Program-made: the position numbers and the translations under genes
Shown here: positions 32,531-45,268 of the stretch, one piece after another
Layout of the letters: the number at the start of each line of letters is the position of its first letter
How positions within the stretch are numbered: position 1 is the first letter of the stretch
Source: Zygnema cylindricum
Lineage: Eukaryota > Streptophyta > Zygnematophyceae > Zygnematales > Zygnemataceae
NCBI GenBank assembly: GCA_037447655.1
Contig: JBBHKE010001682.1
Span: forward strand, 1-46,034
Direction: 5' to 3'
DNA length: 46,034 bases
The notes under the pieces: model-generated
What the model saw: the letters and a program-made list of their open reading frames with translations, nothing else
Databases searched by the model: none
Told to the model about the DNA's origin: nothing

Positions 32531-35500
32531 CTAGTCAATCTTTAATTTTAGACCACACTTCTCCCTGTAGAAAATTAGCTTACGGGAAGGCACAGGTTTG
32601 GTCATCATATCTGCTACCATCTCGCTATGTAGTCGGTATTCTAAACTGATTATTTTGTTTTCTACTTTCTCTCTAACAAAGTTGAGTCTAATGTTCATAT
32701 GTTTGGCTTTAAAATGATGTTTAGGATTGGCAAAAAAAGCGATTGCTGCCTGATTATCACAAAAAAAATTATGCACACCACTCTTAAGGTGAACGAGCTC
32801 ACCAAGCAAAGACTTGACCCACATAAATTCTTTTATAGCAGGGCAAGATGTTATATACTCAGCCTCCATGGTGGATTGAGCAATAACCTTTTGTTGTTTG
32901 CTACTCCAATAGCAAGCCCCATCACCTACATATAAGACATATCCAGAAGTATATCTCCTCATCGGAGCATCACCATAAGTAGCATCCCTCCAAGTGGTGA
33001 TGTCAATATTCTCCCCTCCCAAATGCAACCATAGATCCTTAGTTCTTACCAAATATCTAAGAAATCTCCTAACTACCTCTCAATCCCTCTTAGTGGGAGC
33101 ATTTAGAATTCTACTCAGCTCTCCTACAGTTGGAGCTAAATCTGGCAGGGTACAATTCATAAAATAGATTAGACTTCCCACTACTTGCATGTAAGGAACA
33201 GTCTTCATGAACTTCTGTTCTTCGAAATTTCTCGTCTAAGAATATGACTTCTTATTCCTCACTCCCCTCACTTACCTTCTTCAACTCCATTGGAGTTGTA
33301 CAACTATTAGCTTTATCTATCTGAAATTTTTCAAGCATGTTCCCTATTGCTCCCTTTTGATTCAATCTTATAATCTTTCTTTTTCGGTCTCTTTCTACTT
33401 GAATTTCCATAATATATTTTGCTTCCCCCATATCTTTCATTTCAAATATCCCCTTAAGATGGTTTTTCAGTTTATTAATTTTTTCCATTGATTTACTTAA
33501 AACAAGCAAATCATCAACATAAATTGCAATAAATATAACACCTTCCTCATCTTCAAAAACATAGATCGAGTGATCTGAGCTCATCCGGATATATCCCAGC
33601 CCGATAAGAATTTCATCAAGCTTCTTATTCCACTGTTGACGCTCCTGTTTCAAACCATAAAGAGATTTAATCAGCCAGCATACCTTACTCTCCTCTCCTT
33701 CCTCCACAAATCCTTCGCGTTGTCGCATGAAGATCTCCTCTTCCTATTATCCACGCAAAAAGGTTCTCTTGATGTCCATCTGGTGCACCTCCATGTCTTG
33801 CGCTGTTGCGAGACTGAGAAGTATGCATACGGAGGGAAATTTGACAATCGGAGCAAAGTTTTCTTCGTAGTCAATTCCCTCATTTTATGTAAATCCCTTT
33901 GCCACTAATCGGGTCTTATATCGCTCAATTGTGTTATCTGGTTTCAGTTTTAATTTGAAAACCCACTTACAACGGATTGGTTTTAGGTTAGGTGGACAAT
34001 CCACCAGCTCCCAAGTATCGGTTGCCATAATTGAGGCCAACTCCTCATTGATGGCTATCTTCCATCGGTTTCTTTCTGGGCAAGTCATCACCTCTCCATA
34101 AGTTCGAGGTTCATCTTGATGAGATAGTTATGTTACCTTGTTATAAATTTGTTTTTCTTGCAATCTTTTGCTACTTTTCCTTTCCTCTTCAAAATTTGAG
34201 GCCGAAATAGATGGTTCTCGTGGGTTCTTTCGAACGATCTCGCCTTTTCCCCTGTCCCTTGATTACGAATCAGTTTCCACCACGTCTTCCGCTTCCAGTA
34301 GAGTTGTCACTGGAGTTTCCACAACCGAGTCCTTTTCGGTCTGATTTGTTCCTGCAAGAATGTCATCTTCTCAAAAACTGGATAGTTAGGAAGCTCAAAG
34401 TCATCGGAATTTTCTGACTCAAATCTGATTTTTACTGACTTCGTGTATTTGAAGGGATCCACAGACTTTCCTTCATCCATAACTACTAGATGCTTTACTA
34501 AGATTATATCTTCCCTTTTTAGATCATTGACTCTATATCCTTTCACATCCTCATCATATCCTAATAGGTATCCCGGTTTTCCTTTAGGATCTATCTTCCA
34601 ATTAGACTGATATGTATCTTGACTGAACACTTCACTGCCGAAAACCTTTAAGTGAGATATGTCTGGTTTTCGACCTGACCACCTCTCATAAGGTGTTTTA
34701 TCTTTTATAGCTGAAGTAAGAACTATGTTTTTCAGGTAATTAGCACAGTTCATTGCTTCGGCCCAAAACCTTATTCCAATCTTCTTGTCCGACAACATAC
34801 TTCTAGCACTATCACTTAGTGTCCTATTTAATCTTTCAGCTACCCCATTGTATTCTGGGTTTTTTAGAACTGTCTTTTGGTGTTGGACTCCATCTTCCCT
34901 CGGAAAATCGTCAAACTGGTTAGAAGTATACTCTCCACCATTGTCTCACCTTTCTCTCTTGATTGGAGTTTCATAGAGTTTTTCGCTCCATGATTTATAT
35001 TGTCTAAAACAATCATGAGCCTTTGACTTGTTTTTCAAAAAATACACCCTGGAATACCAAGACCAATCACCAGTGATAATCATCATAAATCTCTTCCCCC
35101 CCGGTGAGGGCATTTTAGTCGGTCCCCAAATATCTGTGTGTACTAAATCTAAAATTTTTTCTCCCTTAAAAGTGGTTGTTTTGGGAAAGGGTAATCTGTG
35201 TGATTTACCTTGAGCACATCTATTTATATTATCATTCTCATTGAACTGAATCCCTTCCACCACTCCCATCTTTTTCATCTCTCTTAACTTATCTAGATTC
35301 ACATGCCCAAGCCTCTTATGCCACATCATAATATCATGAACACCAGCATAATAAAGTTTCTTTGTTTCATTACTTAAAAGCAGCCTAAACATCCTTTGGC
35401 TACCTTTCTCAGCAATGAAATAGACCTCTTCCTCAAAAATAGCAGTAAAGACTCCTTCCCTAGTGACATTAAAAAAACCCTTATCATCTAATACAGATGT

Positions 35501-36012
35501 AGAGATGAGGTTTTTGTTCAGCTCCGGACTAAACAATACATCGAAGAATCTTACTATAGATGTCTTTCCTTCTACTAACACTTTCAGATCTACCGATCCT
35601 ACAAGAGTAGTGGTGACTATCCTCCCATCCCCGTACTCTATCTCTACGGTGGGAATCTTTCTTATCTTAGTGAACAGGTGCCTATCCTTACACATGTGCA
35701 TTGAGGCACCTGAATCTATAATCCAGCCTGCTTCACCTTTCAATCCACCGTAAGCACATTTCTGCCTTCGTGGAATTTCAACCTCAGTTTTCGCCTCCAA
35801 CTCCTCATCCAAAAGGAGCTCATCGTCCTCATCCTCGGATTCCGCCTCAAGTACCTGTGTGACAAGGGCCTTTTTCTTTCCTCTCGGGGTACCACCGGTC
35901 TGCCCCTCCTTTAACCGAAGCTCGGTTAGCTTAGTGCACTCTGCCATATAGTGCCCCGGTTTCTTACAAAAATGACATAAACCTTTGGGAGCCCTTGGTT
36001 CGAACTCGTCGG
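32531..36012 (-). pseudogene. Copia element D (family A): 5'-truncated Gag-Pol relic
   Basis: Read right to left: zinc knuckle (36012-35940), protease GWIIDSGASMHM, pre-integrase MWHKRLGHVN with the first Cys of the second zinc pair lost (NINRCAQGK), integrase start VHTDIWGP (35947-34946), integrase C-term MLSDKKIGIRFWAE to VVMDEGKS (34798-34307), RT TWELVDCPP and YKTRLVAKGF (34091-33885), RT with YVDDLLVLSKS (33728-33252), RNase H (33052-32531). Frame changes or stops separate these blocks. The catalytic STMEAEY and FCDNQAA of RNase H are kept. Homology to A2 stops exactly at 36012, where gypsy LTR G starts, so the 5' LTR and most gag were displaced to beyond the window. Confidence 0.88.
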
Positions 36013-37080
36013 TGTCAAGCTCATGTTCTTTTTAGGCATACCTTTATATCACCAAGGATTTTCGGTCCCTTTTTACTCTGTACGATCTTTAGAGTACGGA
36101 GGAGTGAGTGCTTTGTATTTCCTCAATTTAGCAAAACGCACTTTATTTGGCGCCAAACGGAGGCCGAAAGACAAAGTTCTACCGTCTCAAAGATTGCAAT
36201 TCCGTTACAGGGAACCATTTGCCACCAGCCTTCGTGGGGGGTACATTTAGGATTGCCACGTAACATTCCGGATTTGCATTTAGATTATGTTGATAGCTGT
36301 CAGTAGGAATTTATTTCATTCTCAACTGACTTTTTGTCCATTAATTACGTTAGGTCAAAGTCTGCCAAGTTAGTGTCATTTTCACGATTTTGTCTTATAA
36401 TTGTGGACCGAATAGTTACTTCCGGCCGCGGATCTAGCCGCAGTCCGGAGCAAAACTTTTTGCCCCGAGTGTAGCATAGATTAATTTATCTTGTGTCAGT
36501 TCAATTACACTTGCTTGCTGCTCGTTGGTTAATAGCGTAGCTTTAACTTTTGGACTTGCAATTTGACAACCTTTGATGTATAAGGCACTTCGGGTCGAAG
36601 GAGACAGGTTGCTTTTCAGTACTGTCTCTTGTGAAAACTCTCAAAAATTCCAACAAACTATCTTTTGGAGAATCTTTGTTTTTTTTTGTAAAAGTCTATT
36701 GGCATCTTGGTTTGGGATTTGTCTTTTGTGGGAATCACAGTTTGGGTGGGTAGTTCGCACTATTTGCTTATTGGGTGATTTTTGGAATTTTTGCTGTTTG
36801 AAACCGAGAAGAGTTTAGCCGGTTCCGAGCAGCGAGCATTGGAGGTTGAAGGAGCACCATACCTATTTCCGATATTATCAAGAGAAGGATCGCCTTTTTC
36901 TCGCTGTCATCGTTTATTGCTGGGGTGTGTTAAGCTTGCTTCGCTATATTTCACATTCCCTTTCTTTTATTCTCTTTTCTAGGACAAGGTGATATTTTTA
37001 AATCAGGAAAGCCAATTCTATTACCTATATATCTGTACGTGGTAGTGCATTTGTGTCTTCATATCTATTTCTCTTGCTTT
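36013..37080 (+). repeat. Putative Ty3/gypsy 5' LTR of element G
   Basis: Starts TGTCAAGCTC at the exact point where copia D homology stops, and precedes a gag-like frame. The right end is uncertain. A candidate junction is near 37079, where TGGGGTCATTCTCC could be a primer site, but I could not match it to a tRNA. No other copy is in the window to confirm the limits. 36008-36012 (gtcgg) would be the target duplication. Confidence 0.5.
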
Positions 37081-37297
37081 GGGGTCATTCTCCCGGAGTA
37101 AACTGGAACCCCTTGGATCAGGACAAAGGGTTTTGAGGGAACAAGTGCGATCGAGTTCTCGTAGAAGAAACACAGTACTGAAAAGCCCACCTATCCGCTC
37201 GGATTAGAGGGGATAAGAGCATTGACTTTGGAACCTCTCTTTTTGGAAGGGAGCCCTAGTTATATTGATTTCTCTTTCTCACGTTACCTCTATTATC
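37081..37297 (+). other. Leader between LTR G and gag
   Basis: No frame of note. It lies between the putative primer site and the gag ATG at 37298. Confidence 0.4.
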
Positions 37298-38345
37298 ATG
37301 GGGGGAGGAGAGACTCCGGATAATGGATCTAGAGAACAGGGTCGGCAGGAGAAGCCCATCTAGGAGGGAAAGGCTCAAATGTCAAAGGAGTCGGTACCCA
37401 TAGAGTCCGTGTTTGATTCTCCGATTAAGGAACCAGTGGGTGTTTCTTCTCCTCCTCTTCCTCCCGACCTGACTCCCGAACATTATCCTTCCTTGGCAGA
37501 GGCCGCTAGGGTCTATGTAGAGGAAAGGAGGGAAGCTCGGGCTCAGGCCCAGGAAAGGAACCGAGTGTCTCCTCGGGCCCGGCTAAAGCGGCAGGCGCAA
37601 AAGGAGCCCCATTTGGGTCCTCTTTCGGAGGTCGGGCTTCACACCAGATCCAAGATTCCCCGGGTCAAGATTTAGATTGACCTCGCGGTTTTGACAGATC
37701 CACGTTCCCCAGGTCATAAGGAACTCCTTGCCCTTCACGACCTCCATGAGTTGAAGGTGAAGAAGGAATTAATACAAAGAGTGGCTCGGACAGATCGAGT
37801 CAGGGTGGTTAGACCCGTGGAAAGGGGTGGTTGAGATTTTGAGCAGCTCCTTGGAGAGCGGCTCTTCACAGTCGGTGCAGGACAAGTCCCAGAGAGCTCC
37901 CTATTCTCGCCCTCCCCTATCCTCCTCTCAGGAAACCGCAACCAGCAGACCTTCCTGGGGCGCACCTCTGTGTGGCCGCGTCGAGAGAAGGGGGTAGCGA
38001 GAGTGACGCTTGAGATCCATTTTGAGAAAAGAGGTTTAACCATAGGGACAACAAAGGGAGATTTGCACCTTTTCCCAAAGAGGAGACGTCTCTAACTCCA
38101 TTGCCCGCCTCCACAAAGAGATCTTTCCCTACCGCAACTCGAGTCCGCCCTATCGAAAGGCTCTCGCGATAAAGACCAACTGATCCAGAGGTTCCCGGTA
38201 CGGACCAAGATAATTTGTTTAGGGGAAGGTGGCAGACCAAACCTGATGATTTTGAAATTCCAGGGATGGAGATAGCGGATCTTACTAAAGTAGTCTAAAG
38301 GGCCAAGGAACTAGTGGAAGTTCTAAAATCACAGGGCCAGGCTAC
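37298..38345 (+). pseudogene. Ty3/gypsy element G: gag-like frame, first part
   Basis: ATG MGGGETPDNGSRE opens a frame broken by one TAG (37361) and then runs 98 residues (37379-37675): Pro-rich VSSPPLPPDLTPEHYPSL, then a charged helix AARVYVEERREARAQAQER likely to form a coiled coil, then a basic stretch. After the stop at 37675 the same type of sequence continues in shifted frames to DLTKVV and AKELVEVLKSQGQ at 38345, where A2 is inserted. The frame resumes at 44813. No zinc knuckle is visible in the window. Assignment to gypsy gag rests on position after the LTR and on composition. Confidence 0.5.
38341..38345. repeat. Target site duplication of A2, left copy (GCTAC)
   Basis: GCTAC abuts the LTR start and is repeated at 44813-44817. 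Confidence 0.9.
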
Positions 38346-39403
38346 TGTAGAAATTAATGGTTCATTTTTAGTATTTTCTAGGTCTAAATAGAAATATAGA
38401 AAGAAGCCGAGGCAGTCTACCTCTAACTTTTCTCTCCAACTCTCAAACTTATCGTAGTCACTAAGAAATTGGAGAGGGAGCTAGAGCCATGGCTACCTAG
38501 GCTATCCAAAGGTTTACGGGAAATTCATATTAATTAGGGGTTTATTTTATCTAAAAGGTATGTGCCGGCCACAGGATTTGATCCTTGTACCTACCGGCCA
38601 GCAGACCGTAAATAGCCGGTTGCCTTAGCCGTTAAGTCTTGGACTAGTGTTACATAGTATATAGTTTGATATTTATTTAAACAGGTATATGTAGGATAAA
38701 TCATTTAACTGTAATTGTTTACGGGATACATAGATCAGGTAATGTATAAGTACGGATTGAGGTACGGACAAGAAAATCAATACCGCGCATTTATTTCATA
38801 AGTGAAACGAATACCACGCATGTATTTATTACGGCTATGATTAAATCCGAATTTAATCGGACGGCCGGAATTAGCGCCGAGATCGCGGAAGAAGATTTCG
38901 GCGGTATGTGGCCATGGCCAAATCGGATGACGCGTGGCGACATTACATTGGATGGTGGAATCTCCGAAGATTATGGCACCGAATCCGGATATGACATCTG
39001 TCGACATTTAGGCCATGTCGTACAATGTCCGTACATAAAGTACACCGGTAACTGTACTTTTGCGTACGGAACTATATCTTGATTGGTTCCGTACATCAGT
39101 AGATAGAGTCTGTGAGAGAGATAGGATTTAGAAAAATTAGGAGATAGGACCCTCTCTCCCAGAGAGCTTCTATACAAAAGGTCAACTTTGACCCTCCATA
39201 ACTTACTGCTCAGGGGAGCAAATTCAGAGATTCATTTTGCTATAGACTCAAAAAAGTTTTACCTTCACAAAAGTGCAAGTGGCGAGAGTTTTTGTCAATC
39301 AAGGTGGCAGTTGTTTTTATTGAAACACGAAGGGGTCAAAGTTATCTTAGAGGCTTCTTGGAAGCTGTCCACTCTAAGGACTTATGGAGGTCTCAGAGTT
39401 TCA
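38346..39403 (+). repeat. Element A2 5' LTR (1058 bp)
   Basis: TGTAGAAATT start, AGAGTTTCA end. It contains the tRNA-like cassette, GTAC motifs from 38749 to 39090, a G-box position mutated to ACGCGTGG (near 38928), and hairpin 1 TGCTC/GAGCA (39209-39222). Hairpin 2 is lost (GACTCAAAAAAGTT). The gag ATG is at 39384. Confidence 0.92.
38553..38637 (-). other. Antisense tRNA-like cassette in the A2 5' LTR
   Basis: Minus strand: CTTAACGGCTAAGGCA A block (38621-38636), B-box-like GGATCAAATCC (38574-38584), TTTT (38556-38553). The T-loop-like ATCAAAT sits between GG and CC. Here the interval between blocks is tRNA-like in length. Confidence 0.7.
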
Positions 39404-42400
39404 GTTTATGGGTCCACCCTCTAGGATACAAATCTTTAATGGAACTGGTTTCATATACTGGGAAAGTATGATGGTAGGAGCTCTATACGAAAAAAGGATT
39501 TGGGGGATAGTGAGTGAACGGTTGGGACGTCCATCAAGTCTTAGAATCCCTCTAGGGTTTGGAGGAAGTAGATTCACTAGGAAAGAGGATCCACCTTCAA
39601 TGGAGGAAACAAAGGAAGGAGAAGTGGTGGACAAAGGAAAGGAGAAGGAGGCGACCACAGCAATAGCAACTGGTTTGGCATTCATGTCACCTATTCCGAG
39701 GAACGAGGAGAATGATACTGAAACCTGGGACTTCAACAATATAGCGGCAAAGCACTTCATCCAACGCCATCTCACTCAAGGTCTTGCATGTCCTCGTTTG
39801 CAGGTAGAAAGGGCATTCGATCTTTGGATGGCTCTCATAGAGATGTACCGGAGTGGTACGATTCAGCAACAACAGTTGGCTGATGAGAAAGTTAAGGAGT
39901 ATGTATAAAAAGGGGGAAAGATTTTGGATTTTTGCAATGTGCTTGCTACACTTTTCATGGAGCTAGAGAGTGCGGGAAAAGTTTTTAGTGAAAAAGAAAA
40001 GGTTAACTGTTTACTGATGAAGTTACCTGATGAGTTCGAGAACATAGTCAACCGTGTGCAGGACTTGCCAGACTCAAGGTGGATATGGAACTTAGTGGTA
40101 GGGATGATTCTCGTTCGAGAGAATACGATTGAGATCCGAAGGGGAGGAAAGAGTGGCCAAGCCTTTGCAACTGCGACCGATTGGAGAAACAAGGATTCCC
40201 GGAAACCGGTCGGAAACTATGGGGGGAGGGAGCAGAAAAATCAGACCGACGATTTTGGACCAAGGGCTCCGAAAGGTTTATGTCATTTTTGTAAGAAACC
40301 TGGGTACTATATGGCAGAGAGTACTAAGATAACCGAGCTTTGGTTAAAGGAGGGGCAGACTGGTGGTACCGCCAGAGGAAAGAAAAAGACCCTTGTGATA
40401 CAGGTACATGAGGCGGAATCCGAGGACGATGACAATGAGCTCCTTTTAGATGAGGAGTTGGAGGCGAAAAACGAGGTCGAAATTCCACAAAGGCAAAAAT
40501 GTGCTTACGGTGGATTAAAGGTGAAACAAGCTGGATTGTAGATTCAGGTGCCTCCATGCACATGTGTAAGGATAGGCACCTGCTCACTAAGATAAGAAAT
40601 ATTCCCACCGTAGAGATAGAGAACGGGGATGGGAGGATAATCACAACTACTCTTATAGGATCGATAGATTTGAAAGTGTTAGTAGAAGGAAAGACATCCA
40701 TAATAACATTCTCCGACGTATTGTTTATTGCGGAGCTGAACAAAAACCTCATCTCTACATCCGTATTAGATGATAAGGGTTTTTTTACTAGCACTAGGGA
40801 AGGAGTCTTTATTGCTTTTTTTGAGGAGGATGTCTATTTCATTGATGAGAAAGGTAGCCATGGGATGTTTAGGCTGGTTTTAAGTAATGAAAAGAAGAAA
40901 CTTTTTTATGCTGGTGTTCATGATATTATGATGTTGCATAAGAGGCTTGGGCATGTAAATGTAGACAAGTTAAGAGAAATGAAAAAAAATGGGAGTGGTG
41001 GAAGGGATTAAGTTCAGTGAGAATGATAATATAAGTGATTGTAGTGGATGTGCTCAAGGTAAAACACACAGATTACCCTTTCCTAAAACAGCCACCTATA
41101 GGGGAGAAAAAATTCTAGATGTAGTACACATAGATATTTGGGGACCGGCTAAAGTGCTTTCACCGGGGGGGAAGAGATTTATGATGACTATCACTGATGA
41201 TTGATCTCGGTATTCCCCAGTGTATTTTTTGAAAAACAAGTCTGAAGCTCAATTTGTTTTAGACAATATAAAGCATGGAGCGAAAAACTCCATGAAACTC
41301 CAATCAAGAGAATACGGAGTGACAATGGTGGAGAGTATACTTCAAACCAGTTTGAGGTTTTTTTGAGAGAATATGGGGTCCAACACCAAAAGATAGTCCC
41401 AGAAAACCCGGAACAAAATGGGGTAGCTCAAAGGTTAAATAGAATACTAAGTGATAGTGCTAGAAGTATGTTGTCAGATAAAAAGATAGGAAAAAGGTTT
41501 TGGGCAGAAGCAATGAACTGTGCTAATTACCTCAAAAATAGAGTTCTTACTTCAGCTATAAAAGATCAAACACCTTATGAGAGATGGACAGGTCGGAAAC
41601 CAGATATATCTCACTTAAAGGTTTTCGGCAATCAAGTATTCAGTCTAGATAATGATCGGTTCAATTGGAAGCTAGATCCTAAAGGAAAACCGGGATACTT
41701 ATTAGGATATAATGAGGATGTGAAAGGATATAGAGTCAATGATCTAAAAAGGGAAAATATAATCTTAGTAAAGCATCTAGTAGTTATGGATGAAGGATAG
41801 TCTGTGGATCCCTTCAAATATACGAAGTCAGTAAAAATCAGATTTGAGTTAGAAAATTCCGATGACTTTGAGCTTCCTAACTATCCAGGTTTTAGAGAAG
41901 ATGACATTCTTGCAAGTACAAATCAGACCAAAAAGGACTCGGCTGTGGAAACTCCACTGACAACTCTACCCGAAGCGGAAGACGTGGTGGAAATTGATTC
42001 GGAATCAAGGGACATGGGAGAAGCCGAGTTTGGTCGAAAGAATCCACGAGAACCATCTATTCCGGCCTCAGATTTTGAGGGGGGGTGGAGAAGTAGCAAA
42101 AGACTGCAAGAAAAACTGGTTAATAACAAGGTAACAAAACTATCTCATCAAGATGAACCTCAAACTTATGGAGAGGCGATGACTTGTCCAGAAAGAAACC
42201 TGTGGAAGATAGCCATCAATGAGGAGATGGCCTTAATTATGGCACCCGATACTTGGGAGCTGATGGATTGTCCACCTAACCGAAAACAAATCGGTTGTAA
42301 GTGGGTTTTCAAATTAAAACTGAACCTAGATAACACAATCGAGCGCTACAAGGCTAGATTAGTGGCAAAGGGATTTACACAAAAGGAGGGAATTGACTAC

Positions 42401-43741
42401 GAGGAAACCTTTGCCCCGGTGGTCAGATTTCCCTCCGACCGCATACTTCTCACTTTAGCAGCAGCGAAAGATATGGAAGTGCACCAGATGGACATCAAGA
42501 CAGCCTTTTTGCATTGAGAATTGGAAGAGGAGATCTTCATGTGACAACTCGAAGGTTTTGTGGAGGAAGGAGAGGAGAGTAAGGTATGCTGGCTGATTAA
42601 ATCTCTTTAAGGTTAGAAACAGGCGCCTCGACAATGGAATAAGAAGCTTGATGAGTTTCTTACCGGTCTGGGATATATTCAGATCAGCTCAGATCACTCA
42701 ATCTATGTTTTCGAAGATACGGAAGGTTTTATATTTATTGCAATTTATGTTGATGATTTGCTTGTTTTAAGTAAATCAATGGAAAAAATTAATAAACTGA
42801 AAACCGATCTTAAGGGGAGATTTGAAATAAAGGATATGGGGTAAGCAAAATATATTTTGGGAATTCAAGTAGAGAGGGACCGAAAAAGAAAAATTATAAG
42901 AGTGACTCAAAAGGAAGCAATAGGGAACATGCTTGAAAAAATTCAAATGGATAAAGCTAATAGTTGTACAACTCCAATGGAGTTGAAGAAGGGAAGTGAG
43001 GGGAGTGAGGAAGAAGGAGTCATAGTCTTAGACGAGGAATTATCTCTTGAAGAACAGAAGTTCATGCAGACTATTCCTTACTGGCAAGTAGTGGGAAGTC
43101 TAATATATTTTATGAATTGTACCCGGCCGGATTTTGCTGCAGCTGTAGGAGTGCTAAGTAGAAGTCTAAATGCTCCCACTAAGAAGGATTGGGAGGCAGC
43201 TAAGAGATTCCTTAGATATTTGATAGGAACTAGGGATTTATGGTTGCATTTGGGTGGGGAGAATACTGACATCACTACTTGGAGTGATGCTAGTTATGGT
43301 GATGCTCCGATGAGGAGATGCACTTCTGGATATGTATTATATGTGGGTGATGGGGCTTGCTGTTGGAGTAGCAAACAGCAAAAGGTTATTGCTCAGTCCA
43401 CCATGGAGGCTGACTATATGGCCTCTTGCTCTGCTGTAAAAGAATTGATGTGGGTCAAGTCTTTGCTTGGTGAGCTTGGTCACCTTAAGAGTGGTGTGCA
43501 TAAAATATTTTGTGATAATCAGGCAGCAATCGCTATTTCTGCCAATCCTAAACATCATTTTAAAGCCAAACACATAGACATCAGACTCAGCTTTGTTAGA
43601 GAGAAAGTAGAAAACAAAATAATCAGTTTAGAGTACAAACCAGATAGTGAGATGGTAGCAGATATGATGACCAAACCTGTTCTTTCCCTTAAGCTAATTT
43701 TTTGTAGGGAGAAGTGGTTTCTGAAATTAAAGATTGACTAG
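39384..43741 (+). pseudogene. Element A2 Gag-Pol relic
   Basis: Gag starts MEVSEFQFMGPPSR in the LTR and runs to a stop at 39906. The next part (39924-40541) has LPDEFENIVNR and a zinc knuckle CHFCKKPGYYMAES, in which the His is Tyr and the last Cys is Ser, so it cannot bind zinc normally. Protease WIVDSGASMHM is intact (about 40530). HHCC residues LHKRLGHV and CSGCAQGK, integrase VHIDIWGP, ENPEQNGVAQRLN (catalytic Glu replaced by Gln), [14 protein letters not shown] and MDIKTAFLH, YVDDLLVL (near 42748), RNase H TWSDASYGD, STMEADYMAS (Glu to Asp), FCDNQAAIAI and ADMMTKPV follow. Stops are seen at least at 41200, 41800, 42515, 42542, 42609 and 42841, plus frame changes near 40540 and 40990. 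Confidence 0.92.
39404..39418 (+). other. Primer-binding site of A2, two changes from element B
   Basis: GTTTATGGGTCCACC abuts the LTR end. It differs from the site of B by G to T and C to T, otherwise matching the initiator tRNA-Met anticodon arm. Confidence 0.7.
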
Positions 43742-43754
43742 AAAATAAGGGGAG

Positions 43755-44812
43755 TGTAGATATTAATGGTCCATTTTTAGTATTTTTTAGGTCTAAATAG
43801 AAATATAGAAAGAAGCCGAGGCAGTCTACCTCTAACTTCTCTCTCCAACTCCCAAACATGTCGTAGTCACTGAGAAATTGGAGAGGGAGCTAGAGCCATG
43901 GCTACCTAGGCTATCCATAGGTTTACTGGAAATTTATATTAGTTAGGAGTTTAATTTATCTAAAAGGTATGTGCCGGCCATAGGAATTGATCCTTGTACC
44001 TACCGGCCGGCAGACACTAAATAGCCGGTAGCCTTAGCCGTTAAGTCTAGGACTAGTGTTACATAGTCTATAGTTTGATATTTATTTAAAGAGGTATATG
44101 TAGGATAAATCATTTAATTGTAATTGTTTACGGGATAGATAGATTCAGTAATGTATAAGTACGGATTGAGGTACAGAAAAAAAATCAATACCGCGCATTT
44201 ATTTCTTAAGTGAAACGAAAACCGCGCATGTATTTATTACGCCTATGATTAAATTCTAATTTAATCGGACGGCCCGAATTAGCGCCGAGATCGCGGAAGA
44301 AGATTTCGGCGGTTTGTGGCCATCGCCACATCGGATGACGCGTGGCGACATTACATTGGATCGTGGAAATATCCAGAGATTATGGCACCGAATCCGGATA
44401 TGACATGTGTCGACATTTAGGCCATGTCGTACAATGTCCGTACATAAAGTACACCGGCAACTGTACTTTTGAGTACGGAACTGTATCTTGATTTGTTCCG
44501 TACATCAGTAGATAGAGTCTGTGAGAGAGATAGGACTTAGAAAAATTAGGAGATAGGACCCTCTCTCCCAGAGAGCTTTTGTACAAAAGGTCAACTTTGA
44601 TCCTCCATAACTTACTGCTCAGGGGAGCAAATTCAGAAATTCATTTTGCTATAGACTCAAAGGAGTCTTACCTTCACAGGGGTGCAGGTGGCGAGATTTT
44701 TTGTCTGTCACGGTGGCAGTTTTTTTTACTGAAACACGAAGGGGTCAGAGTTATCCTAGAGGCTTCTTGGAAGCTGTCCACTCTGAGGACTTATGGAGGT
44801 CTCACAGTTTCA
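43755..44812 (+). repeat. Element A2 3' LTR (1058 bp)
   Basis: TGTAGATATT start after the polypurine tract AAGGGGAG, AGTTTCA end. Unlike the 5' copy it keeps hairpin 2 GACTC/GAGTC with loop AAAG (about 44656-44669). Confidence 0.92.
43962..44046 (-). other. Antisense tRNA-like cassette in the A2 3' LTR
   Basis: Minus strand: CTTAACGGCTAAGGC (44031-44045), B block GGATCAATTCC (43983-43993, one change) and TTTT (43965-43962). Confidence 0.66.
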
Positions 44813-45268
44813 GCTACGGCGCGGGCCGAACCCGTCACGGTTGATTCGGAAGCCTTAGAGGTAAAAAGGCGAAAGCTATGGGAACATGAGCTTCAACGTA
44901 TTCGGGAAGCTGGGTGTAGATCTAGTAGGATTTTCAGCGGGCAGATTCCCCCTCCATCAAGAACCGAGCTGCGTCCTGAAGCTCTGGCTCAGAGGACTTC
45001 TCCCCTTGCCAGCACACAGCCAAAATTTCCTTCGAGAGATAACCGCCAAAAGCCTCTTCTTCAGCGAGAAGGGGGAGGAACCATTGAACGTAACATGAAG
45101 GGTTTGGGTGCAGATTTACCTCCTGAGTCTGTTTCTCTTCCTCGGGAAGAACCTTCTATTTTATCGATGGAGGTCGCTTCCGTCATGAAAGCTTTGGTGG
45201 AGTTACGACCAGACAAGAGGATTCTTATTCCCTTGAGGTCGTTAACGACCCCGTCACCATCCCCCTGA
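44813..45268 (+). pseudogene. Ty3/gypsy element G: gag-like frame, second part
   Basis: Directly after A2, the bases GCTAC plus what follows restore the frame that stopped at 38345: a charged helical stretch EALEVKRRKLWEHELQRI, then Ser/Pro/Arg-rich low-complexity sequence to a stop at 45268. The clean continuation across the insertion supports the identity of the two parts as one interrupted gene. No domain can be named. Confidence 0.5.

Larger units (their letters stand above)
38346..44812 (+). mobile_element. Element A2: full-length but degraded family-A copia
   Basis: 6467 bp with two 1058-bp LTRs, primer-binding site, gag-pol relic and polypurine tract, flanked by GCTAC. The LTRs differ at many positions, and the coding region has numerous stops, so it is much older than B. 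It defines the full structure of family A, to which A1 and D belong. It splits the gag of gypsy element G. Confidence 0.93.

Noticed and set aside
44579-45268. A 229-residue gene starting at 44579
   Set aside because: The first half is LTR A2 read through and the second half is gag-like sequence of G; the fusion arises from the insertion.
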